From: Marinigracilibium pacificum
GTDB taxonomy: Bacteria; Bacteroidota; Bacteroidia; Cytophagales; Cyclobacteriaceae
Reading direction: 5' to 3'
DNA length: 64,000 nt
NCBI RefSeq assembly: GCF_012926615.1
Contig: NZ_JABBNU010000008.1
Coordinates: forward strand, 236,247-300,246
Every line of letters starts with the position of its first letter. Within the stretch, counting starts at the first letter, position 1. A program made the translations under genes and the position numbers. Shown in pieces: positions 36,293 to 46,129 of the stretch. Below the pieces are notes generated by a model that worked only from the letters and a program-made list of their open reading frames with translations, was not told where the DNA came from and ran no database searches.

Positions 36293-36514
36293 ATGTACTG
36301 GACATTAGAACTTGCGTCGTATTTGGAGGATGCCCCATGGCCGGCAACAAAAGACGAGTTGATTGACTTTTCAATCAGATCAGGTGCTCCACTTGAAGTA
36401 GTTGAAAATCTTCAGGAACTTGAAGATGACGGACAACCTTATGAGAGTATTGAGGAGATATGGCCCGACTATCCGACGAAAGAAGACTTTTTCTTCAACG
36501 AAGACGAATATTAA
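36293..36514 (+). CDS. DUF2795 family small protein
   Basis: 73 residues: MYWTLELASYLEDAPWPATK followed by DELIDFSIRSGAPLEVVENL and an acidic C-terminus ending FFNEDEY. This matches the conserved small acidic DUF2795 proteins found throughout Bacteroidota. Function unknown; no signal peptide or membrane segment. It has its own promoter and is followed by a hairpin, so it is a single-gene unit. Confidence 0.85.
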   Translation: MYWTLELASYLEDAPWPATKDELIDFSIRSGAPLEVVENLQELEDDGQPYESIEEIWPDYPTKEDFFFNEDEY

Positions 36515-36522
36515 AATATATT

Positions 36523-36547
36523 CCCCCTGTAATAAGATTTCAGGGGG
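36523..36547. terminator. Hairpin between convergent DUF2795 and ispD genes
   Basis: CCCCCTG at 36523-36529 pairs with CAGGGGG at 36541-36547 on an 11-base loop. The T tail is poor on both sides, so termination may be only partial. Confidence 0.6.
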
Positions 36548-36552
36548 ACTTC

Positions 36553-37230
36553 TTATCCATTCAACAGAGCTTCTGCTAATAACATATCCTCAGGTGTTGT
36601 GATTTTTATATTGTCATAATCACCAATGACGATATTAATTGCTTTACCTGTATTTTCATAAACACTGGCATCGTCTGTGAATTCATAATTTGACGCAGAC
36701 TTAAAAGCACTTTTTATTTGCTCAACCCTAAATACTTGTGGGGTTTGAACTATTAAATACTCCGCTCGGTTTACTGATTGAGTTAAAAGGCTTTCATGGT
36801 TTTTAATAACTCTTAATGAATCCTTTGGATACACACAAACAACACCGCTTCCGTAAACCTCAGCTGAACTAAATGCTTCCTTAATGACCTTTTCATTAAT
36901 CATTGGCCTTACACCATCATGAATAGCAACAATGCCATCTTCGCCAATTGCCATCAACCCATTTTCGACTGAATTCATTCTGGTAACTCCTCCCGAAACT
37001 ATTTTGTGACTTATATTAAATTCAAACTCTACACATAAACTCTTCCAGTAGTTATGCTGTGCTTGAGGTAAAACAACCACAATTTCAAGATCATTATCAA
37101 AAGCTTTATAAAATCGCTCAATAGTGTGCATCAGAACAGGCTTCCCTTTTAATTTAAGAAACTGTTTTGGAACATCTGATCTCATTCGGGAGCCCGAACC
37201 ACCAGCTACGATAATTACATATTTTTTCAT
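36553..37230 (-). CDS. ispD: 2-C-methyl-D-erythritol 4-phosphate cytidylyltransferase (IspD)
   Basis: The ATG at 37230 is preferred to an in-frame TTG two codons upstream. The 225-residue protein starts KKYVIIVAGGSGSRM and continues DVPKQFLKLKGKPVLMHTIE, the CTP-binding signature of IspD; VAIHDGVRPM and FTDDASVYE are further family blocks. It forms CDP-methylerythritol in the non-mevalonate isoprenoid pathway. It sits downstream of queA, with a terminator between them. Confidence 0.94.
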   Translation of the reverse strand: MKKYVIIVAGGSGSRMRSDVPKQFLKLKGKPVLMHTIERFYKAFDNDLEIVVVLPQAQHNYWKSLCVEFEFNISHKIVSGGVTRMNSVENGLMAIGEDGIVAIHDGVRPMINEKVIKEAFSSAEVYGSGVVCVYPKDSLRVIKNHESLLTQSVNRAEYLIVQTPQVFRVEQIKSAFKSASNYEFTDDASVYENTGKAINIVIGDYDNIKITTPEDMLLAEALLNG

Positions 37231-37267
37231 TGGCAAAAAAAATTCCGACCCTTTTGGAGCCGGAATT
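37231..37267 (-). terminator. Terminator of queA
   Basis: Minus strand: TTCCGGC(T)CC pairs with GGGTCGGAA around an AAAA loop (one bulge, one G-U), followed by about eight T just before the ispD start. Confidence 0.75.
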
Positions 37268-37287
37268 TATCAAGAATATTTCATATT

Positions 37288-38340
37288 TTATATGATCAAC
37301 ATTGCATCACCATAAGAGAAGAATCTGTAACCTTCTTTAATAGCGATATCATATGCTTCCATTATCAAATCATATCCTCCGAATGCAGCACTCATCATCA
37401 ATAATGTTGACTCAGGAAGATGAAAATTAGTTAACAAAGCATCACAAATCTTAAATTCGTATGGAGGGAAAATAAATTTATCAGTCCATCCCGAATTAGC
37501 TTTAAGCTCGTTATTTGCATTCACAGACGATTCTAAAGCTCTCATTGCCGTGGTACCTACAGCGCAAATTTTCCTTTTGTTACTTCTGGCATCATTTACA
37601 ATGTCAACAGTAGACTGGGGAACTGTAAAGTTCTCACTGTCCATTTTATGCTTGGTAAGGTCTTCAACATCAACAGGTCTGAATGTACCTAATCCTATAT
37701 GCATAGTTATAGGAGCTATTTCAACACCCTTTAATTCCAACCTTTTAACTACGTGAGGCGTAAAATGCAAACCTGCACTAGGAACTGCTACAGCACCTAC
37801 TTTTTCATCGTTTGCGAAAATTGTCTGGTAACGCTCTCTATCTTCAGCTTCGGTTTCTCTTTTAATCTCTCTTGGAAGAGGAGTTTCACCAAGTGAATCT
37901 ATCGTTCCATAAAACTCTTCATCAGTTCCATCAAATAAGAACCTGATTGTCCTTCCTCTTGAAGTTGTATTGTCAACTACTTCTGCAACAAGGTCACTTT
38001 CTCCAAAATATAACTTGTTACCCACACGGATTTTACGTGCCGGGTCTACTAACACATCCCAAAGGTGAAGTTCTTTATTCAACTCTCTAAGGAGAAAAAC
38101 TTCGATCTTCGCCCCGGTTTTTTCTTTATTACCATACATCCTTGCCGGAAACACTTTTGTATCGTTTGGAACGAATACATCATGCTCGTCAAAATAATCG
38201 ATAATATCTTTAAATTGCTTATGCTCGATTGTTCCTTCTTTGCGGTTAACAACCATTAAGCGTGATTCATCCCTGTTTTCAGCCGGATATAACGCAATAG
38301 AACCTTCGGGCAAATCGAATTTGAACTCTGATAACTTCAT
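37288..38340 (-). CDS. queA: S-adenosylmethionine:tRNA ribosyltransferase-isomerase (QueA)
   Basis: The start at 38340 ([20 protein letters not shown]) is the conserved QueA N-terminus; a longer in-frame form adds 15 unlikely residues. 350 residues with family motifs [41 protein letters not shown] and [12 protein letters not shown]. It transfers ribosyl from SAM to preQ1 in tRNA to make epoxyqueuosine. Other queuosine genes are not nearby. Confidence 0.95.
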   Translation of the reverse strand: MKLSEFKFDLPEGSIALYPAENRDESRLMVVNRKEGTIEHKQFKDIIDYFDEHDVFVPNDTKVFPARMYGNKEKTGAKIEVFLLRELNKELHLWDVLVDPARKIRVGNKLYFGESDLVAEVVDNTTSRGRTIRFLFDGTDEEFYGTIDSLGETPLPREIKRETEAEDRERYQTIFANDEKVGAVAVPSAGLHFTPHVVKRLELKGVEIAPITMHIGLGTFRPVDVEDLTKHKMDSENFTVPQSTVDIVNDARSNKRKICAVGTTAMRALESSVNANNELKANSGWTDKFIFPPYEFKICDALLTNFHLPESTLLMMSAAFGGYDLIMEAYDIAIKEGYRFFSYGDAMLII

Positions 38341-38468
38341 AAGTATATTTACACTATATTGTTCAAAATGAACAGAATAATTCAAGGTTGCAAATCTAAT
38401 GAATTGTTTTTTATTTTCTTAGCAATCATTTCTTACTTCTGACAAACACAGCTAAATAAATCAAAAAG

Positions 38469-39713
38469 ATGCTTAGGCAGTTATACGAAAGCTTCATTTT
38501 TGCCTTTACGGCACTTAAATCAAATTTACTGAGAACCACTCTTTCTCTCCTCGGTGTTACAGTAGGAATTTTCCTAATTATTGCTGTTTATACTCTTGTA
38601 GATTCACTTGAAAGAAACATTAAGGATAGCTTCTCTTTCCTTGGAGCTGGCGTGGTTTACGTCCAAAAATGGCCATTTGTAGGAGGTCCTGATTTTCCTT
38701 GGTGGGAATATATCAAAAGACCTCAGGCAACTTATCAGGAATATGAGTTATTACGAGACAATCTTAAAAATCAAAATGGGGTTGCGATAATAACAGACAT
38801 CAGAGGTAGAACATTTAAACATGGCTCAAATAGTATGGGTACTGTAATTCTTACTGGTGGTACCTTCGATTATTATAAATTACTTGATACTCCTATTGAA
38901 GATGGACGATATTTTTCTATGCAAGAAGTAGAAGGTGGTCGACCTGTAGCAATAATAGGTAAAACAGTAGCCAACTCACTTTTTCCTAATGAATCACCTA
39001 TTGGAAAGGAAATTAAACATCGCGGATACAAATTTAAAGTCATCGGTTTAATGGAAAAAGCCGGAGAAAGTATCCTTGGTATAGAAAGTAATGATGACAA
39101 GGTCGTGATTCCATTTAAGGCTTTTCAAAAATTATATCTTACAGGAAGTAAATACAATGGTATAGAGGCTGCAATTGGTATTAGCGGACTTGAAGAAGAT
39201 ACTGATTTAAATCAACTTACAGCCGAAATCAAAGGAGTTTTAAGGCCTGCAAGAGGGCTTAGGCCTGGAGAAAAAGATGATTTTTCTATTAACAAACCTG
39301 AAGCTATCGCTGATGCAGTATCAGGAGTTTTTGTAGTTTTTAATACCGCAGGAACAATAATCGGGTTATGCGCCATTCTTATTGGAGGGTTCGGTATTGC
39401 CAATATAATGTTTGTTACTGTGAAAGAAAGAACTCCACTTATCGGGATTCAAAAATCATTAGGTGCAAAAAATTATTTTATCTTATCTCAATTTCTATTT
39501 GAATCATTACTATTGAGTCTTATCGGAGGCTTTGCAGGAATATTATTGGTATACCTCCTTACTTTTGTTCCTTTGGGTAGTCTTCAAATTATATTAACAG
39601 CAAAGAATGTAATCATAGGGGTAATCATTGCTTCTTTAACAGGAGTATTATCCGGGTTAATTCCGGCAGCTAAGGCAGCTAATCTTGATCCGGTAATTGC
39701 AATTAGATCATAA
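38469..39713 (+). CDS. ABC transporter permease, MacB/FtsX type
   Basis: 414 residues. An N-terminal membrane segment (LLRTTLSLLGVTVGIFLIIAV) follows FTALKSN, then a periplasmic MacB-PCD-like domain to about 270. Three C-terminal membrane segments make up the FtsX domain (GLCAILIGGFGIANIMFVTV, LLSLIGGFAGILLVYLL, NVIIGVIIASLTGVLSGLIP), ending AAKAANLDPVIAIRS. The family uses a separate ATPase to drive mechanical export or lipoprotein work; no ATPase gene adjoins it here. Substrate unknown. Confidence 0.9.
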   Translation: MLRQLYESFIFAFTALKSNLLRTTLSLLGVTVGIFLIIAVYTLVDSLERNIKDSFSFLGAGVVYVQKWPFVGGPDFPWWEYIKRPQATYQEYELLRDNLKNQNGVAIITDIRGRTFKHGSNSMGTVILTGGTFDYYKLLDTPIEDGRYFSMQEVEGGRPVAIIGKTVANSLFPNESPIGKEIKHRGYKFKVIGLMEKAGESILGIESNDDKVVIPFKAFQKLYLTGSKYNGIEAAIGISGLEEDTDLNQLTAEIKGVLRPARGLRPGEKDDFSINKPEAIADAVSGVFVVFNTAGTIIGLCAILIGGFGIANIMFVTVKERTPLIGIQKSLGAKNYFILSQFLFESLLLSLIGGFAGILLVYLLTFVPLGSLQIILTAKNVIIGVIIASLTGVLSGLIPAAKAANLDPVIAIRS

Positions 39714-39735
39714 CTGAAACCAAATAAAAAATATA

Positions 39736-39767
39736 AAAGGCCGAAATCTTGTTAGATTTCGGCCTTT
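39736..39767. terminator. Bidirectional terminator between permease and YfiR-like genes
   Basis: AAAGGCCGAAATC and GATTTCGGCCTTT, 13 perfect pairs on a 6-base loop, with T-rich and A-rich flanks suited to both strands. Confidence 0.85.
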
Positions 39768-39787
39768 CTAATTAACAAAAACAATTC

Positions 39788-40312
39788 TTAAATCATAACA
39801 GCAACTTGTGTAAGGCTTGAAGAAACCCTTAACTTCTGTGCGTCAATAACTGATTTATTAAGTTCAAATTTTAACTTACCATTCACAACGATAAAGTTAA
39901 TTGAACTTCCTCTTTTACCTAAACCTCTTTCTTCAGTAATTAGCAAAATTGGCTTCCCTGCTGTCTGAGCTTTATAATTATCGAAATCTTTCGTGCCATC
40001 TTTGCCTAAAACAACTATTTGCAATCCATTAACCTGAGAAGCACTATTAATTTTTCTAACTACAATCTTCCCTCCAGGCCTAGGCTTTCCATTTAGTTTT
40101 GACTCAATTTCTTTGAACAAGGCATCGTTGCCAGTTACTCCGATTACAAAATCTCCATTGCTGCTCGTCGCTGGCCATTCAATGTACTTGATAAAGTGGT
40201 GAATGAACATCGACTGCACGTTTTCTAAATCTCCTTGGGCGAATGCTGCTAACCCAAAAAATAATGTAAATCCGAAGGCTAGAAATCCTTTCTTCACACC
40301 ATTCATTTTCAT
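39788..40312 (-). CDS. YfiR/DUF4154 family periplasmic protein
   Basis: 174 residues with a signal peptide (cut near AAFAQ, residue 26). The motifs MFIHHFIKYIEWP, FVIGVTGND and GKPILLITEERGLGKRGSSINF-type sequence near the C-terminus are those of DUF4154/YfiR proteins. In Pseudomonas, YfiR restrains the diguanylate cyclase YfiN; in Bacteroidota the partners are usually membrane kinases. No partner is adjacent, so its role stays open. Confidence 0.85.
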   Translation of the reverse strand: MKMNGVKKGFLAFGFTLFFGLAAFAQGDLENVQSMFIHHFIKYIEWPATSSNGDFVIGVTGNDALFKEIESKLNGKPRPGGKIVVRKINSASQVNGLQIVVLGKDGTKDFDNYKAQTAGKPILLITEERGLGKRGSSINFIVVNGKLKFELNKSVIDAQKLRVSSSLTQVAVMI

Positions 40313-40446
40313 AATTTGATTAATTAGAGTACAATTATCAGTTATTTATACTGCAAAGATTACAATAGTAACCTTAACTCTGTCATTGTAAGCTTAAAAA
40401 AGTACTATATTCTTAAAATATTTATACTCAAAGTAAAATGAGCAAC

Positions 40447-40475
40447 AAAAAAGCAGTAATGAATCATTACTGCTT
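40447..40475 (-). terminator. Terminator of recA
   Basis: AAGCAGTAATGA at 40451-40462 and TCATTACTGCTT at 40464-40475 form a near-perfect palindrome. The A-run to its left is the T tail on the minus strand. Confidence 0.75.
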
Positions 40476-40502
40476 AATATACAATGAGTTACTTTAATAC
40501 GA

Positions 40503-41543
40503 TCATTTCTCTTTCACAACTTCTTTCTCTTCCTGATCTTTACCTGAGATTTTATCTTTAATCTTTTTCTCCAATTCTTCCATTAATTCAGGGTTATCAA
40601 GGATAAGTTTTTTAATTGCTTCCCGACCTTGACCCAGTCTGTTTCCATCATAACTAAACCAACTTCCGGCCTTGTCAAGAATCCCCATTTCCACTCCTAT
40701 ATCTATTATTTCTCCAACTTTGGAAATGCCTTCTCCATATAAAATATCAAACTCAACAACTTTAAAAGGAGGTGCTACTTTATTTTTCACAACCTTTACT
40801 CTGGTTCTGTTTCCTTGAATCGAATCAGCACTTTCCTTAATCTGTCCGATTCTTCTTATGTCAAGTCTTACTGATGCATAAAATTTCAATGCGTTACCAC
40901 CAGTCGTCGTTTCAGGGTTACCAAACATAACCCCAATCTTTTCTCTCAACTGGTTAATGAAAATACATGTACACTTAGTTTTGTTAATTGCTCCGGTAAG
41001 CTTTCGTAACGCTTGAGACATCAATCTCGCCTGAAGCCCCATCTTACTGTCTCCCATTTCACCTTCTAACTCCCCTTTTGGAACAAGAGCAGCAACAGAG
41101 TCTATAACAACAATGTCTAAAGCTCCTGATCTGATTAAGTGTTCAGCAATCTCTAAAGCCTGCTCACCATTATCTGGCTGAGATATAAGTAAATTTTCAG
41201 TATCAATACCAAGTTTTTCAGCATAAGTCTTGTCAAAAGCATGCTCAGCATCAACAATTGCTGCCATACCTCCTGCTTTTTGAGCCTCAGCTATCGCATG
41301 CATTGCTAAAGTTGTCTTACCAGAAGATTCAGGACCATAAATCTCGATAATTCTTCCTCGAGGAAGACCTCCAACACCCAAGGCAATATCCAATCCAACC
41401 GAACCGGTAGAGATTGCAGGTACATCAACCACTCGCTCATCACTAAGCTTCATGATTGTGCCTTTCCCATAGGTTTTTTCAAGTTTATCTATAGTCAGCT
41501 GCAGCGCCTTCAGCTTTTCATTTTTTTCAGACTTATCTGCCAT
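40503..41543 (-). CDS. recA: Recombinase RecA
   Basis: The start at 41543 ([20 protein letters not shown]) is preferred to a longer in-frame form. 346 residues. Walker [10 protein letters not shown], Walker [12 protein letters not shown]1 [20 protein letters not shown], and L2-region [20 protein letters not shown] are all intact. The C-terminus is Lys/Glu-rich. It performs strand exchange in recombination and triggers SOS cleavage. No LexA box was identified upstream. Confidence 0.97.
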   Translation of the reverse strand: MADKSEKNEKLKALQLTIDKLEKTYGKGTIMKLSDERVVDVPAISTGSVGLDIALGVGGLPRGRIIEIYGPESSGKTTLAMHAIAEAQKAGGMAAIVDAEHAFDKTYAEKLGIDTENLLISQPDNGEQALEIAEHLIRSGALDIVVIDSVAALVPKGELEGEMGDSKMGLQARLMSQALRKLTGAINKTKCTCIFINQLREKIGVMFGNPETTTGGNALKFYASVRLDIRRIGQIKESADSIQGNRTRVKVVKNKVAPPFKVVEFDILYGEGISKVGEIIDIGVEMGILDKAGSWFSYDGNRLGQGREAIKKLILDNPELMEELEKKIKDKISGKDQEEKEVVKEK

Positions 41544-41673
41544 TTTTATTCTATTTTTATTATTTATTTCAACGATCGAATTTACATCATTAAGGGCAAT
41601 TGCCAAACAAATAAACGTTTATATAAGATTATTCGTTCAGGGCAATTTATATTTATTAGCATTATTGATAATT

Positions 41674-42702
41674 ATGTTTAAAACAAAAAAATCTAAAATA
41701 ACACTTGTAACCTTTATAATCATTCTTGTGGCATTAACCTGGAACCACAAGTTAATTTATTATGGTTTAAAACAAGGTTATGGCCAATTATCTATTATCA
41801 ATAACTCAGTCCCAATTAATGAATTACTTAATTCAAAAACTCTTCCGGACTCCACTGCTGAATTACTTTCTTCTGTAAATGAAATCAGAAATTTTGCATT
41901 TAATGACTTGGGGCTTAAAAAAAATGACAACTACACAGAGTTTTATGATCATGGGAATGATCCTCTTATGTTTGTTGTTAGTGGTTGTTCACCATTTAGT
42001 TTCTCCCCTAAAGAATGGTCTTTCCCGATAATTGGTTCCTTTTCCTACAAAGGTTTTTTTGATAAAGAAATGGCCAAAACAGAATATGAGAATATCATTG
42101 ATGAAGGACTTGATGCTTACATTAGAACAGCTGGAGGTTGGTCTACCCTTGGGTATTTTAATGACCCCGTATTATCTAGTATGCTTTATGATGGGGAAGC
42201 TAGTCTGGCAGAAACTTTAATTCATGAATTATTCCATGGAACCTTGTTTTTAAAAGACAGCCTGACATTTAACGAAAATCTGGCTTCTTTTTTTGGCACG
42301 AAAGGTGCACTGATATACGTTGAAAAAAAATATGGAAACCAAAGTAACATCTATAAAAATTTCACAAATGAACTTATTGACAGAAATTCGTATATAAACT
42401 ATATGGTTAGCCAAACAGCAAAACTTGATCGATTATATAACTCGATTAGCTATTTGCCTGAAAAATATAAAAGTGAAGTAAAAAACAGATATATCGAAGT
42501 AATTAAAAGTCAAATGATGTCAATTTCATTCAACAATAAAGATTACTACGATATATTTGAAAAAAGAGAATTAAACAATGCATACCTGATGTCATTTATT
42601 AGGTATACAGGACATAGAAAAATGCTTGATTCTATTTTAATCGTTAAGTACAATGGCGATATAAAAGAGATGATTAGTGATTATATAAAAAACTATAATT
42701 AA
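41674..42702 (+). CDS. Putative zinc aminopeptidase (PF10023/COG4324-like)
   Basis: The ATG at 41674 is chosen over an in-frame TTG at 41665. 342 residues. The N-terminal membrane anchor (ITLVTFIIILVALTW) is followed by KQGYGQLSIINNS, typical of the family's start. Zinc motif HELFH is at 184-188, with a further NENLASFFG ligand block downstream. The family is annotated as predicted aminopeptidase, but biochemical evidence is thin. It is followed 3 bases later by the DUF3108 gene, so an operon is likely. Confidence 0.82.
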   Translation: MFKTKKSKITLVTFIIILVALTWNHKLIYYGLKQGYGQLSIINNSVPINELLNSKTLPDSTAELLSSVNEIRNFAFNDLGLKKNDNYTEFYDHGNDPLMFVVSGCSPFSFSPKEWSFPIIGSFSYKGFFDKEMAKTEYENIIDEGLDAYIRTAGGWSTLGYFNDPVLSSMLYDGEASLAETLIHELFHGTLFLKDSLTFNENLASFFGTKGALIYVEKKYGNQSNIYKNFTNELIDRNSYINYMVSQTAKLDRLYNSISYLPEKYKSEVKNRYIEVIKSQMMSISFNNKDYYDIFEKRELNNAYLMSFIRYTGHRKMLDSILIVKYNGDIKEMISDYIKNYN

Positions 42703-42705
42703 ATA

Positions 42706-43524
42706 ATGATGAAAGTTGCATTGCGATATCTGGCAATACTGACAATATTAGTCATGTCAGCTTTTACCGTTCAAGACAATTCATATCGGTCATTAAAACA
42801 GGAAAGCTTTGGACCTGGCGAGGTACTGAATTACCGTATTCATTATGGAATATTCAATGCCGCAAAAGCCACAATGACAGTCAGCGATAAAATCTACAAA
42901 TTAAATGATCGACCTTGCTACAGAATTGACATTAAAGGTAGCACATCAGGTGCTGTAGAAATGTTTTATCAGGTGGATGATAGATGGGGAACTTATATGG
43001 ATACAGCAGCACTTATCCCTCATAGGTTTTATCGTTTTATAAAAGAAAATAAGTATAGGAAAAATGAAATTGTTGATTTCGATCAAAAGACTGGCAAGGC
43101 TCATGTTACATACTTGAGTAAAGATTCTAAAACAGTTGAAAATAAAAATTCCTTTCAAGTTCCTCAAAATGTACTTGACCTGGTCAGTGGCTACTATTTT
43201 TTCAGAACATTAAATTTTGACTCCTATAACCCGGGAGATCAAGTGGACCTCTCTGGCTTCTTTGATGATGAAGTGTATAAGTTTCAATTGAGGTATCTTA
43301 GAAAAGAAACAATTAAAACAAAGCTGGGTAAAATGGAGGCTTACGTAATCGCCCCAGTAATGCCTGATAATGAAGTTTTTGATGGTGAAGATAGTATTGA
43401 AGCATGGATTAGCGCCGACAAAAATCGCATTCCTTTAAAAATTAGAGCAAAAATGTTCATCGGAGCAGTTGAAGTTGACATCACAAGTGTTGAAGGTTTG
43501 AAGAATGATCTCGGTGATATTTGA
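42706..43524 (+). CDS. DUF3108 family exported protein
   Basis: 272 residues with an N-terminal signal peptide or anchor (AILTILVMSAFTV). FGPGEVLNYRIHYGIFNAAK opens a beta-rich DUF3108 domain, with DDRWGTYMDT and AWISADKNRIPLKIRAKMFI later. Members are periplasmic or envelope beta-sandwich proteins related to lipoprotein-carrier folds; function is not established. The start has two adjacent ATG codons. Confidence 0.8.
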   Translation: MMKVALRYLAILTILVMSAFTVQDNSYRSLKQESFGPGEVLNYRIHYGIFNAAKATMTVSDKIYKLNDRPCYRIDIKGSTSGAVEMFYQVDDRWGTYMDTAALIPHRFYRFIKENKYRKNEIVDFDQKTGKAHVTYLSKDSKTVENKNSFQVPQNVLDLVSGYYFFRTLNFDSYNPGDQVDLSGFFDDEVYKFQLRYLRKETIKTKLGKMEAYVIAPVMPDNEVFDGEDSIEAWISADKNRIPLKIRAKMFIGAVEVDITSVEGLKNDLGDI

Positions 43525-43570
43525 ATAAGTAAATGAAAACAGGTATTTTCGATTCGATTCTGATATACAC

Positions 43571-44266
43571 ATGAAAGACAAGAAGATAAAAAACAAGAAA
43601 GTCCTTATTGTAGATGATGAGAGAGATATTATTGAACTTCTCTCTTACAATTTAGAAAAGGAAGGATTTCACACAAAATCTGCGAAAAGTGGTAAGGAGG
43701 CTCTTACATTAGTTGAAAATTTTATCCCAGATGTAATTCTTCTTGATATAATGATGCCCGACATTGATGGCGTTGAAACATGCAGACGACTCAGAGAAAT
43801 GCCTGATCTAAAAAATACATTTATAATTTTTCTCACAGCGCGATCAGAAGAATATTCAGAAGTAGCAGCTTTTGATGTTGGTGCAGACGATTATATTACC
43901 AAGCCAATTAAACCAAGGGCATTATTAAGTCGTTTAAATGCAATATTCAGAAGAGAGGATTCTAAAGAAGACAGCTCAGACATATTAACTTTTCCCGGTT
44001 TAGTTATTGACCGAACTTCATATAAAGTAATTAGGGATGGAGAAGAAATTAGTCTACCAAAAAAAGAATTTGAATTACTTTATTTTTTAGCTAATAACCC
44101 ACTTAAAGTTTACAATAGAGATGAACTATTAAAAAACATTTGGGGCTCCGATGTATTTGTACTTGCTAGAACAGTTGATGTTCATGTAAGAAAAGTAAGA
44201 GAGAAAGTTGGACAAGATTATATCAAAACAATAAAAGGGGTTGGCTACAAATTTGAACAAGAGTAA
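43571..44266 (+). CDS. OmpR/PhoB-family response regulator
   Basis: 231 residues. The receiver domain has acidic pair DDE (VLIVDDERD), phospho-Asp in VILLDIMMPDIDG, and Lys in YITKPIKPRAL. A winged-helix output domain follows (SLPKKEFELLYFLANNP ... VDVHVRKVREKVGQDYIKTI ... GVGYKFEQE). The adjacent kinase overlaps its end, and the pair resembles PhoB/PhoR of Bacteroidota. Phosphate control is not shown by the sequence: no pst or phoU genes are near. Confidence 0.92.
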   Translation: MKDKKIKNKKVLIVDDERDIIELLSYNLEKEGFHTKSAKSGKEALTLVENFIPDVILLDIMMPDIDGVETCRRLREMPDLKNTFIIFLTARSEEYSEVAAFDVGADDYITKPIKPRALLSRLNAIFRREDSKEDSSDILTFPGLVIDRTSYKVIRDGEEISLPKKEFELLYFLANNPLKVYNRDELLKNIWGSDVFVLARTVDVHVRKVREKVGQDYIKTIKGVGYKFEQE

Positions 44267-45362
44267 ACAGTCGTTACTGGTGAATTCTAAAATTATTTCT
44301 TTACTTATTGGTATCTGTGTAGCTCTAATAAGTGTGGCTTTTATTTCTTTATGGGGTGATTTTGACACTACAACCCATGTGGTAATTGTACTCGTGACAT
44401 TTGCAAGTTCCTATCTACTAAGCTATATAGTCCTAGAGTTTTTATTCATAAAAGAACTTGAAAAAGTCTATGAGATTCTAGAACATATGAAGGGGGAAGA
44501 CTATAGCTTATTAAAAGAAGACCTCGGTAAGAAATCAAGCCCCTTTGGCAGACTGTATGACGAAATTTACAGCTTTGCCTCTATTAAAGAAAGAGAAATT
44601 GAAGAGCTGAAAAAGCTGGAACAGTTCCGAAGAGACTTTCTTGCTGACGTTTCCCATGAATTGAAAACTCCAATTTTTGCTGCCCAGGGTTTTGTTCATA
44701 CATTACTCGATGGAGCAATAAAAGATAAAACTGTCAGAACTAAATTTCTCAAAAAAGCCGCCAAAAGCCTCGATGCTTTAGATAACCTGGTCCATGATTT
44801 ACTTACCCTTTCACAAATGGAATCAGGAGAAATCAGGATGCACTTCGAAAACTTCAACATTTATCACATGTGTGAAGAAGTAATTGATGAACTTGAAGAT
44901 AAAGCAGAGAAAAAAGACATTAAAATTGGCTTCTCAATAGATTCTGAACCCAACCTTATGGTTTATGGTGATCAGAGAAGGCTTTATCAGGTAATTCTTA
45001 ATCTAGCTTCAAATGCGATAAAATATACAGAAGATGGTGGTAAAGCTGAGATAATTTTAAAAAGAAAAAATGGTGAAGCTTATATCGGAATAAAAGATAA
45101 CGGCATAGGAATCTCAAAAGAACATACCCACAGAATATTTGAAAGATTTTACAGGGTGGAAAAAAGCCGAACTAAGAAAAAAGGTGGTACTGGCTTAGGT
45201 TTAGCAATTGTAAAACACGTTGTTGACGGCCATAATCGAAAAGTTCAACTCGAAAGTACTCCAGGAAAAGGAACTTTGTTTTTCTTTACGTTACCTTTGG
45301 CAAAAAAAGGAGATAGCAATCACCTGGTTAAAGGAAAACAAATTACAAATGAAAAAATTTGA
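44253..45362 (+). CDS. Membrane sensor histidine kinase (PhoR-like)
   Basis: No ATG lies near the frame start. TTG at 44253 (overlapping the regulator by 14 bases), TTG at 44241 and GTG at 44280 are all possible; I use 44253. About 369 residues. Two membrane segments (IISLLIGICVALISVAFISL and VVIVLVTFASSYLLSYIVL) have almost no periplasmic loop between them. DHp box is FLADVSHELKTPIFAAQGF, then N-box NLASNAIKYTEDGG, G1 KDNGIGIS, F-box FERFYRV and G2 GGTGLGLAI. The tiny external loop suggests sensing within the membrane or through a partner. It overlaps the pseudouridine synthase gene at its 3' end. Confidence 0.88.
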   Translation: MNKSKQSLLVNSKIISLLIGICVALISVAFISLWGDFDTTTHVVIVLVTFASSYLLSYIVLEFLFIKELEKVYEILEHMKGEDYSLLKEDLGKKSSPFGRLYDEIYSFASIKEREIEELKKLEQFRRDFLADVSHELKTPIFAAQGFVHTLLDGAIKDKTVRTKFLKKAAKSLDALDNLVHDLLTLSQMESGEIRMHFENFNIYHMCEEVIDELEDKAEKKDIKIGFSIDSEPNLMVYGDQRRLYQVILNLASNAIKYTEDGGKAEIILKRKNGEAYIGIKDNGIGISKEHTHRIFERFYRVEKSRTKKKGGTGLGLAIVKHVVDGHNRKVQLESTPGKGTLFFFTLPLAKKGDSNHLVKGKQITNEKI

Positions 45363-46062
45363 TATAAGAGATTCAATAGTTTATGAGGATGACGATTTAT
45401 TTATAATTAATAAACCCCCTCATATATCAACACTTGAAGACAGAACCTCTAATGTCAATATTTTAACACTAGCAAAAGAATATTGTGAAGGTGCACAAAT
45501 ATGTCATCGATTAGACAAAGAGACCTCAGGGGCATTAATTATTGCAAAAAATCCCGAAACATATCGCCACGTCTCGATTGCTTTCGAAAAAAGAAAAGTT
45601 AAAAAAGTTTATCATGCCATTGTCGATGGCTTGCATGAATTTAAAGATCTAGAGGCCACAGCTCCAATTAAAATATTAAAAAAAGGAATTGTGTTTATAG
45701 ATTTTAAAGAAGGAAAAGACGCTCTCACTTATTTTGATACTGTTGAAGCCTACAAAAATCATACTCTTGTTGCATGTCGTCCAATAACGGGAAGGATGCA
45801 CCAGATACGGGTACATTTAAGTTTTCTTAAAGCACCGATCACAAGCGATGAAGCTTATGGTGGAAAACCGCTTTATTTAAGCAAGCTGAAAAAAAATTAT
45901 AACATAGGTAAACATGAAGATGAATCACCATTGATTCAAAGGGTAGCACTTCATGCCTATAAAGTTTCATTCGCCGATCTAACAGGTAAAAACATAAAGA
46001 TTTCAGCTCCATATCCAAAAGATTTTGCTGTAGCAGTCAAACAATTGAGCAAAAACAGGTGA
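45349..46062 (+). CDS. RluA-family pseudouridine synthase
   Basis: The ATG at 45349 (MKKFDIRDSIVYEDDDLFII) overlaps the kinase gene by 14 bases; a longer in-frame form reads into unlikely sequence. 237 residues with the catalytic motif HRLDKETSGALIIAK (Asp nucleophile) and RPITGRMHQIRVHLSF. No S4 domain is present. It makes pseudouridine in rRNA or tRNA; the target position is not deducible. Confidence 0.9.
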   Translation: MKKFDIRDSIVYEDDDLFIINKPPHISTLEDRTSNVNILTLAKEYCEGAQICHRLDKETSGALIIAKNPETYRHVSIAFEKRKVKKVYHAIVDGLHEFKDLEATAPIKILKKGIVFIDFKEGKDALTYFDTVEAYKNHTLVACRPITGRMHQIRVHLSFLKAPITSDEAYGGKPLYLSKLKKNYNIGKHEDESPLIQRVALHAYKVSFADLTGKNIKISAPYPKDFAVAVKQLSKNR

Positions 46063-46098
46063 TTATCAAACTATTTCACCGATATTTGCCTCCTATTG

Positions 46099-46129
46099 TT
46101 GGAATTCAAAATTAATACGTCTATCTTTG
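46099..46129 (+). promoter_or_regulatory. Promoter of the rplM-rpsI ribosomal protein operon
   Basis: TTG at 46099-46101, 20-base spacer, TATCTTTG at 46122-46129: a full match to the -7 element TAnnTTTG. The leader before the GTG start of rplM is about 50 bases and contains GTCCC/GGGAC around 46131-46149. Confidence 0.7.

Noticed and set aside
44241..44252. A kinase start at TTG 44241
   Set aside because: The four added residues overlap the regulator's last codons without benefit. The choice between 44253 and 44280 is still uncertain.
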